Origin: Macrocystis pyrifera
Taxonomy: Eukaryota; Sar; Phaeophyceae; Laminariales; Laminariaceae
Reading direction: 5' to 3'
Assembly (NCBI GenBank): GCA_031763025.1
Contig: JASSKH010000040.1
Span: forward strand, 819,001-883,000
DNA: 64,000 nucleotides
Below are positions 56,241-64,000 of the stretch, in pieces. A program made the position numbers and the translations under genes. Below the pieces are notes generated by a model. The model searched no databases and was not told the origin of the DNA. It was given only the letters and a program-made list of their open reading frames with translations. Every line of letters starts with the position of its first letter. Position 1 is the first letter of the stretch.

Positions 56241-56689
56241 GTAAACTAGTAATATACGTACGATAGATATTGTTACCGTTATTATAAATACACGCCTGGG
56301 ATCCTTACTACATGATACGCTTCGGTAAGTGATGATGGCGTCCTTTAGGGCATATATTTGCAACTATTTATAGTGTATTTCTTGGATTTGGACACCCGGC
56401 AAGGCATCGACTCTCCCGAGCGCCACTCGACTTCCCGCGGCCGAGCGACTGTGCCACGCACAGCTCCCCCACCCAGCAGCCCTCGATACTCCCGGCGAAA
56501 CAAGAGGCGCCGCCGCCAAACTCAGCGAGCAGCGAAACGCAGCTTAGGGGATATAGGTTTTCGTGTCCCTACCGGGGATGGGTTGCTTGAGTCCCCGGGA
56601 TGGGCGTTCCCAACAATGTTGTAGGCGTTTATCATCAATCAGCACGACCGACAAACCCGTCACGTACACAGTAGAGCACACCACTCATT

Positions 56690-56830
56690 CGAGATTTGGT
56701 CTGGTTGGCTCAGGGCAAGGGTTGGGGTTGTTCTGCTTGGCTTGGGCGTAGGGTTACGGTTACCCTTAGTTCTACTCGTCTCGTACGCAGTGTGTGTTGA
56801 CCATTTTATCGACAATTAGTAAGCAACCTT
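56690..56830 (-). repeat. Dispersed CCCTAA-containing repeat, copy 4
   Basis: TTGGCTCAGGGCAAGGGTTG, TAGGGTTACGGTTACCCTTA and GTACGCAGTGTGTGTTGACC, inverse to copy 10520-10630. Confidence 0.55.
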
Positions 56831-57406
56831 CCACATACACATAACAAGTTCATTTTTTTTCGTCAAAAAATATATTATTCATCTCTCCTCTCCCACTCTT
56901 CCGTGCAGCTGGCATGCGCTCTCCAAAAAAAAACAAAAATCACTACAAAAACAGGCAACCTCTACAGCTCATAATTATTTTACCCGATACATCAGTACTA
57001 GAGATACTAGACTACTTCTGCTGCGGACACATCCAAACCAACGTATGCCGGGCCCGTAACTCTCAATTCACTATATATTGTTTAACGCATACCAGGGGCA
57101 CCCTGATACCGTACCATATACCATAACATATACCATACCATACCGTTACCTACCTGGAATATAAATAATAGACTAGTACCTAATCAAAACTCTCAACAAC
57201 TAACACTTCTTCTCTGTGGCTCTTTCCTCTCTTCTTCCTCTTCTCCCCCCGTTCTCACACCACTACAACCACCACTACTTCATCAGCCCACCAACAAATG
57301 TAATATCAACCATAGTACCCGCTCACGCCGCCTGTCTACAATCGATCGATATCGTTACCGCGAGTGGTGTTATTAGTCAGTACGTACGTAAGGTAATAAT
57401 AAGGAG

Positions 57407-57411
57407 GGGAA

Positions 57412-57494
<83 letters not shown>
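57407..57494. repeat. Poly-G tract of about 88 bases
   Basis: Uninterrupted G run. About 120 bases further right lies a 52-base C run (57614-57665). Run lengths may be assembly-limited. Confidence 0.9.
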
Positions 57495-57611
57495 CGTAAT
57501 ACACTAAACATGGTCTTGCAACAAGCGGTGGCATGGACTTCATGGTTCGTGCAGGCTCTAAAATTACTCCTTTTTCCCGCTTGAGCAATACAAAAACAAT
57601 AGCACGCCCTA

Positions 57612-57613
<2 letters not shown>

Positions 57614-57665
<52 letters not shown>
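57614..57665. repeat. Poly-C tract of about 52 bases
   Basis: Uninterrupted C run, complementary to the 57407-57494 G tract across a 119-base spacer. Confidence 0.9.
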
Positions 57666-57666
<1 letters not shown>

Positions 57667-59740
57667 TGCCCGAGAATCGGTGACTTTACTGCAACAGTTT
57701 TGTGGTATCTTTGCCCCATGACCCACCCAATACAGACCGCGACGATGGCCGATCGCATGCTAAATTTTGCAACACCACACGTAAAGATCCACGCGATAAG
57801 CCAAAAAAACAGTTCTAAGCGATGGTTGGTGTGTGTGAGCTCGTTGCTACTCTCTACTTACTTGACTCCCCTCTCTCCCCCATGAACGCCTCCGTTGTAC
57901 CACCCCCCCCAAAACCTCTACCCCCCGGCAACAGCCATTGCGGGGGGCCGAGAGGGGGGGGGGGGGGGGTGGAGGGAGAGGGATCGGCCTAACCATGGCG
58001 CGCAACACAAAAAAAAGACCGAAGACTCCGCTTCTAGACTAAAAAATCTTCCCTCGAGATGGACCGCGCGATAACCGCGCGCGCGCCTCAAGGTAAGGTG
58101 AAACTCTCTACCTCTCTCCGCCGCTCCGAGGACATACATGCGTGTCCCGCGCTGCAACACCGAAGCTTTCCCTTTGGTCGACCAGGGATTTCCAATCAAC
58201 CAGAAATTTCCTCTGCGACGTCGAAGGTTTCCTATTGGTCGACCAGATATTATGCGCCAGTCATCGAGCAGAAATTTTCCACCAGTCAGAAATTTCGTTT
58301 GGGAGAAATTGACAAATCGGAAAAAAAAAACTGCCGCCACTCGTATATACCGGCATGGAATCACGATCATGATCATAATCAAGGTCAGGATTCAGCAGCA
58401 GCTGCAGCAGCAAATTATACTCGTACAGGCGGACCAGGTGAGCACATGTGCACGAACGACGGAGACGACGATGATGACGACCTACTTTCCCCCCCTCCCC
58501 ATAAAGTTCCTTACGATACCTACAACAACACCCGTTAGATCTACTGTTTCCTACTCCTTTACTTCTTTACAACCTCCTGCTGGTTCCGCTTCCGCTGCCG
58601 CTGTTTGCTGCTGCTGCTTACTACTGCTTACTATTGCTGCAGTTTGTAGCAACTCGATCTCGTATGTTATCGAGGCGCCACTGGCATCGATGACATACAA
58701 ACAAATGCTGGGGGGAGTACTCGATATCATGCATTGCCGTAGTCGTCTGACCATGGGGGAGCAGGGGCGACGTAGAAGACGATGGGGAAAAGGGGAGAGC
58801 ATTCAAGCACTCAAGTGATCCTAGGTACTATAAGTCGCCCCGGCGCTTCGCCCATTTCGTCTAAAAAAAACTCGAGAGAAGAATCAACAGGAGGAAAGAA
58901 AAACATGTCAGCCCCAGCAACCAAAAAAAAAGCGACGCAAACCATAAAAAAAGGAAACTTGAAGGGGAAAAAAAGAGAAGGAAAAAGCAGAACGGGAACA
59001 GCGCGCTCAACCATTTCACACAATCTAAGAAGGGCGGACAAAAAAAAAACTACGGTAAAATTTGGGCGCGGGGGGGCAGGGCGGCCTTTTGGCATCAATC
59101 AATAATGACAATGATAGCAAGTAGCGCTGTCACATCTGTGTCTCTATCCGTCTGTCTGTCCCCACCCAACCCCGGTCTTTCGTGCCAATAAAAAAAGGAA
59201 AACAAAAAATCAACAAAAAATTCAGGTAAACGATCTTGACTCAAAACGATCAAACACCAACAACGGGGACGAGCTGTCCCCACTCTGCCCCCCACCCCAT
59301 GGTTACAACACGCCACACTCCTTTATTCCCGGAGCAACGCCCCCTCCGAACCCCCCCCCCCCCCTCCTTTTGCCTCTCTAGCAAAACAGAAGACACGGGG
59401 ACCCTTCTGCCAATGGGCACGCGACAATACGGCGGACGAACACACAACTTACCGACGCTTGCTTGATTGCATGCACACCGCGAGGTGGCGCCGGGAGGGG
59501 GGGGGGGGGGTGGTGTGGGGAGAGGGGGGTAAAAAAAAAATAAGGCACTTGCGGCCCTTCATACTCTTTACAACACCAAAGGAAAAAAAGGCACCGTTTG
59601 CACACTAAAAAATGCGGAAGGTAGGTACAGGTAGACATAGATAGTCGGGTAGGGACGGAAGGAACAAGAGATCAGCATGCGCACCATCCTCGAACGAGAT
59701 GGAGAACTCGGCCTATCCCCGTAAATCGCCCCAGCCCTAC

Positions 59741-59790
59741 CCCCCCCCCCCCCCCCCCCCCCCCCCCCACCCCCCCCCGCCCCCCCCCCC

Positions 59791-59831
<41 letters not shown>
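59741..59831. repeat. Poly-C tract with two A and one G interruption
   Basis: About 90 bases, nearly all C; another 30-base C run lies at 59965-59994. Confidence 0.9.
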
Positions 59832-59834
<3 letters not shown>

Positions 59835-59961
59835 CCAGATCCCTAGTCCCAATCTCCTAATAAAGCGAAACCCTGCCCTGAACATTCTTGATGGTTTTTC
59901 GTCACGAGTCTGTCTAAACATCGAAGACTTTGACAAAGGATAGAAGAACGCACGGCACTCG

Positions 59962-59994
<33 letters not shown>

Positions 59995-60815
59995 ACGCCC
60001 CCTCTCCGACCCCCTAAGGTTCCCGCGCCCCCCTTTCGCGTAGCGTCGCCAGCAAAAATGTGTTATGGTAACAACGCGTCGACGGCCGCTACCGATGCCC
60101 ACCGTTTCGCCCGGCAAGCGCTGGTCTTCCCACCGCTTACATATGAGGAAGGCGAGTTTTCCCTTTCTTTTCTGGTCCTTTGGTGACTAAAAAACACAGG
60201 AAACGGCTCCGGACCACGGAACCTCCCCCTCCCACATTAGTTTTTTTTTTTAGGCCCGTCCATTTCCATGACGTCCTACAGCCCTCACAATCTACAACTT
60301 GCTGCCCTCCCCCCCCCGTACACTCCTGTCTCTGGCCCACCCATCCACCCACCCATCCACTCCCGCCCGAAAAAAGCGACCCCCCCTCCCCCCGCGCCGT
60401 ATTTCTCCCCCTGCTCGACCTCTCCCTCCACTGCTGGTCTCACATGCCCGCCTGTAAATGTGTCTATAACGCGCCATATCTCAAGACCGTGTGCGGGAGT
60501 GCTGCGCCCCCCGCCCCTCGCTCCGCCCACTTCCAGGAACCAAAACGCTTAAAACATGCAATCCGCCTCTACCAAGAAAAACAAGGTGTTTGTAAGTGTA
60601 CAGGGGATATATATGGGGGGGGGGTTAGGGGTAGCCGACCAAGGCACGTCGAAAGGCTAACCTACCCCACCCCACCTGTCTACACCACCGCCCTCTCTGC
60701 TATCCATGTATGCAACTCACACTCTCCTCCCCGTCTCCCGCTCTCCTGAAACCGCCTCGGAGCACGCCCCGCTCTCTCTATAACCCCCCCGCGCGCACTT
60801 CTTTTATTCTTTGTA

Positions 60816-61020
60816 GGATGCAGCTCACCCTTCATGCGGCGACTCGCCGGACACCTCACGGCGGTTCGCGCTTGGTGCAAGCATTTTCTGCCCGGTCGGT
60901 GAAAACCCAACATGCTCCGTCCCGGCATTGTAGGGATGCGAGGGTCTATGTTCATACGACTACGGCCATGCATGGGATCGAGTACATTTCTCCTATCGAG
61001 TACACCCCCCCCCCCTCCCC
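60816..61020 (+). mobile_element. C-tailed dispersed repeat, 3' half copy
   Basis: Begins TAGGATGCAGCTCACCCTTC and runs through TCCGTCCCGGCATTGTAGGG to GAGTACACC and a C run. It lacks the 5' half present at 5750 and 50415, so the family has 5'-truncated members. Confidence 0.65.
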
Positions 61021-61292
61021 ACATATCAACGCTCTCGGCTTGAAGTCGGCGCCAAATACTGGGGGACTAGCTCAACTGGGCACACTCACTCTTCTCCCTT
61101 CCCGTCCCCACGTGTTCATGGCAGGCCGCTTGCATGATCGCAACACGGCGTAGTCTCGCACAGCACAGCGAAGCGAAGCTATAGCGTAGAGCCAACTACC
61201 GTCCACCCACTCACACCCACCCGCCCTCAACAACAAAAAAAAAGAAGCTTAAAAAAATCTTACAAGGTCTGGTGCTTGCTTGCTCGCTCCAT

Positions 61293-62159
61293 TCAACTGA
61301 AACGAACAGCGGCGCGCCACCACTTCCATCTGCACTCGTCTAGCCGAGGGCTAAGGCGCCGTGCAACAGCCCGGTGCCTCATCTCCTCCTCCTGATGCTG
61401 TTGATCCTGACCATCCGCGGCGGCATTTGTGCGCCCTTCTGAAGCCGCCGAAGAGGCAGAAGCAGAGGCAGAGGAAGCCACCTCGAGGGCGCGACCGAGC
61501 CGACATGCCGCGTACCGGCAGAAGACGCGCAGGAGCTTCGCGCCGTCCTGCGCCCCCATCGGCGGCGGGGTCTCCATCACCGCCACTGCCGCTGCCGCCG
61601 ACGCCGCCGCTGTCGCCGCCGCCGCGTTCGTCGAGAGCGTCTCCGACCCCTCATGCTTCGGTTCTGGCGTTATCGGGTCCGCCACCGTCTCCGCCAACTC
61701 CTTCGCCTTTCTTTTCTTCAGGGAGGGCTTCGTGCCGCCGGTGACAACAACGTCCACCGCGGCTGGGTCCAGCGCCTCAGCGTAGATGCGGAGGTCTTCC
61801 GCGACGTCCCCCTCCGCCTGCAAGAACGAGGCCACCAGGCGGGCCAGCGACGCCGGCGGGGCCACGTCGGGGGCCTGGCCGGCCGGCCCCGCGCAGAACA
61901 CCGCCATCTCGCGGAGACCCCCGTCGTTGCTGTTGGTCACCGTCGCGAGAAAAACCGACTCCGATGCGTTACTGTTATCGTTGTTGCTCGCGCAAAACTG
62001 GGCGAACATGGCGCCGATGCCCTCCAGGCCCACTGCCGCTTCCGCCTCGATGTCGGCTTCCAGGTCTCTTGGCCGGGGGGGGCAGGCCGGAAGGGTATGG
62101 GGACCGGGGGTACCGCTGATCGCGGAGGTACACGCGGATGAGGCCTGGCGAGGCTGCTG
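61293..62159 (-). CDS. Unknown protein, last exon
   Basis: 288 codons and a stop. After QQPRQASSACTSAISG it contains LEADIEAEAAVGLEGIGAMF, AQFCASNNDNSNASESVFLA, SLARLVASFLQAEGDVAEDL and RIYAEALDPAAVDVVVTGG. A basic KPSLKKRKAKEL, a possible nuclear localisation signal, follows, then an Ala run and LLRVFCRYAACRLGRALEVA. Acceptor ACGCGCAG|CAG keeps phase 0 with the exon at 62510. The family is not recognised. Confidence 0.6.
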   Translation of the reverse strand, partial: QQPRQASSACTSAISGTPGPHTLPACPPRPRDLEADIEAEAAVGLEGIGAMFAQFCASNNDNSNASESVFLATVTNSNDGGLREMAVFCAGPAGQAPDVAPPASLARLVASFLQAEGDVAEDLRIYAEALDPAAVDVVVTGGTKPSLKKRKAKELAETVADPITPEPKHEGSETLSTNAAAATAAASAAAAVAVMETPPPMGAQDGAKLLRVFCRYAACRLGRALEVASSASASASSAASEGRTNAAADGQDQQHQEEEMRHRAVARRLSPRLDECRWKWWRAAVRFS

Positions 62160-62509
62160 CTGCGCGTTGGGCATTAGGTAGGAGCCGCGGCGGGGGGGGG
62201 GGGGGGGGAGGAGGAGGAGGAAATATAGAGAGAAGGAGGTGTCGTTTAGACAGGGGGAGGGGGGGGATCATACGCTGTACTTCGCGGCTAATATCACGCT
62301 TCGTTAATATTTCTACCATGGTGCTGTGGTGTCGGTTCGTCAAGCTTTGCACGCTTTACACGATCAAGACTAGCACCGTGACGTTCAACCGCATGGAGAG
62401 GTGGAGGGGAAGCGGAGGGGAGGACATCGGACGGGGAAGCAATAGACACGCCACCCCTCCCTGCGCCAGACAGCAGTGAAGCGCTTCAGTAGCATTACAT
62501 GGCACCCAC

Positions 62510-63106
62510 CTCGCCAGAAGCAGCAGCAGCAGCAGCAACATCTCTTCCATGCACCTCCTTGGCGCCGCACATCGTCTCGTGGTCCTCCTCATCATCCATG
62601 TCTTCCCCTTCCGTCTTGCTCGACTCCTCGTCCTCTTCCACCTCCATCTCGAACCCTTCGGCACCGCCGCCTTGACTCGCCGCTGCCGCCCCCCTCCCCT
62701 CCCCGTGCCGCTCACCGCGACGGTCGACAAACGACCCGGGAAGCCTGATCGCCGGCTCGCACGCTGCCCTACCCCAGTCCCACGTGGGACAGAAGACACC
62801 CCTGCTGCCGCTCGTAGTATACGGAGCGACCCCAGCACCGCTCGTCGACGTCGATCCTTCCCCCTGCTGTTGCTGGTCATCGTCATCACCGTCGCCGCTC
62901 TCGAGAGAGGCGATCACAACACCGTCGTGGTCGAGGTCGGGGCTGCTGCCACTGCCGTGCCTCGGGCTGCCACCGCCCCGCGCGCTGTTGCTGCCGCTAC
63001 TGTTGCTGCTCCTGCTGCTGCCGCAGCTGCTGCTACTGGGACTGCGGCTGTGGAGGGAGGCGCTCGAGTCGTCGCGCTCCGCGCTCGTGATGCCATCCTC
63101 CTCGCC
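62510..63106 (-). CDS. Unknown protein, penultimate exon
   Basis: 199 codons, phase 0/0. A long pyrimidine tract ends in TCTTCCAG|GGC, and the donor is GGCGAG|GTGGGT. The sequence is acidic and Ser/Gly-rich: GEEDGITSAERDDSSASLHS, SGDGDDDDQQQQGEG, DWGRAACEPAIRLPGSFVDR and FEMEVEEDEESSKTEGEDMD. It is probably disordered. Confidence 0.6.
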
Positions 63107-63384
63107 CTGGAAGAAAGAAGAAAAAAAAAAGAAAAAGGTTACCACGCAAAAAGCCGAAACCCGAAAACAAGAGGGAAAGGGAGGGGGGAGCGAGTGCTCC
63201 GTGAGTGGAAGGCGACGTCTGGGTGACAACAAATCCAACAAAAAAACTTCATAAAAATAACAATTCTTGCCTTAAACGTGCGCACCACGTACCAGGTTAT
63301 ATCTGGTGCTCCGTAACGAAAGGAATTTGTGAGTCAATGGCCGAACGACTAAGGCAAGCAACAAACGAGTACCCTCCCCCTCAC

Positions 63385-64000
63385 CCACCACCCGGCCGCA
63401 ATCAAACTCGCCTCATCCTCTTCAGAAGACCCCTCCCCGTGGCGACCACCGCCGTCGCCGGCGGAGCTCCACCCTCGCCTCATCACCCCCACCTCATCCG
63501 CAACGCACTGGCGCTTCGGCTGCCGGCCCTCGCTCTCCAACGCGGACCGGCCGCCGCGGATACCTTCTCTCGTCTCCTCGTCCGCTGGTTCCTCAGTGGC
63601 GGACGCTACCTGGCACAGCGCAGATAAACCCCACAGGGCCGAGGCATGATCTCGACCGGTTGAGTTGGTGCCGGCGCCTGCGGCGCTCGTCGCGGCGGCG
63701 ATGGTGGCGGCGGCGGCCGTACGCTTGACACCGTGTCGGCCGCCATCGTCGTTGTCGTTACCGTCGTGGTCTTCGCCGCCCCCCGTGTCGCCCATCGCCG
63801 GGCCCTGGCGGTACCCGTGAGAAGGAGCCACCCCCCCCTCCCCCGCCGCCGCGACCTCCGCCGCCCTGTGAGAGGAAGACTCACCACCGTCACCACCACC
63901 GCTGCCGTGCTGGCTATTGCTGCGGATGTGGTGTTGGCTGGGGTGGTGGTTGTTGCTGTGATTGTGTTGGTTGTGGCCGTCGCGGTGGCCTGTCGCCGTC
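63385..64000 (-). CDS. Unknown protein, exon cut by the window edge
   Basis: The frame is open to position 64000. It reads an His/Asn/Gln-rich stretch (HRDGHNQHNHSNNHH), then GYRQGPAMGDTGGGEDHDGN, RDHASALWGLSALCQVASAT and SALESEGRQPKRQCVADEVG, which carries a possible nuclear signal. Donor GGTGG|GTGAGG joins in phase 0 to the next exon. The start of the gene lies beyond the window. Confidence 0.55.

Larger units (their letters stand above)
55394..61292. other. Intergenic region between convergent genes
   Basis: Contains a tRNA-like repeat head (56150-56240), a CCCTAA-type repeat (56690-56830), very long G and C homopolymers (57407-57494, 57614-57665, 59741-59831, 59965-59994) and C-tailed repeat pieces (58709-58760, 60816-61020). 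No supported gene. Confidence 0.5.

Noticed and set aside
57216-57726. Poly-Gly and poly-Pro frames on both strands
   Set aside because: Products of the G and C homopolymers.
58059-58818. Plus-strand frames of 159 and 226 residues
   Set aside because: They cover a degenerate TTTCC/GGTCGACCAG repeat and part of a C-tailed repeat fragment; no domain or splice support.

Overview
This is a eukaryotic nuclear window with large spliced genes, roughly 0.3-2.9 kb introns, GC-rich exons full of Ser/Gly/Ala/Gln runs, and many dispersed repeats. The gene style, a large flagellar-type gene and a methyltransferase exon with a heterokont-like targeting peptide suggest a stramenopile, most likely a brown alga. 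The organism is inference; the exon structures are read from the sequence.

Layout. (1) 1-7.8 kb: the first exon of a minus-strand TPMT-family (thiol/halide methyltransferase-like) gene at 1617-2052, set among nested repeats. These include an unusual 1.9-kb inverted-repeat element made largely of short TAACA..TGTTA palindromes (2774-4654). (2) 7.8-41.2 kb: one minus-strand gene of about 26 exons encoding an LRRC9-type leucine-rich-repeat protein of roughly 2,480 residues. Its N-terminus is at 41.18-40.84 kb and its C-terminus at 11.1 kb, or at 7.83 kb if two tentative exons belong to it. Reading frame and splice phase agree across every junction from 41.18 to 11.1 kb. (3) 41.2-51 kb: repeat-rich DNA with no gene I can support. 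(4) 51-55.4 kb: a probable plus-strand gene of unknown function, seen as three coding segments. (5) 55.4-61.3 kb: intergenic, with very long poly-G and poly-C tracts and a copy of a C-tailed repeat. (6) 61.3-64 kb: the last three exons of a minus-strand gene of unknown function that runs off the right edge.

Most LRRC9 introns are phase 0 and cut the LRR array into modules. The short 5' introns are nearly clean. The longer downstream introns carry SINE-like, minisatellite and inverted-repeat insertions. I found no rRNA genes, no convincing tRNA gene (only tRNA-like repeat heads), no CRISPR array and no bacterial-style operon. Comparisons with vertebrate LRRC9 and the TPMT family are from memory, without database searches.
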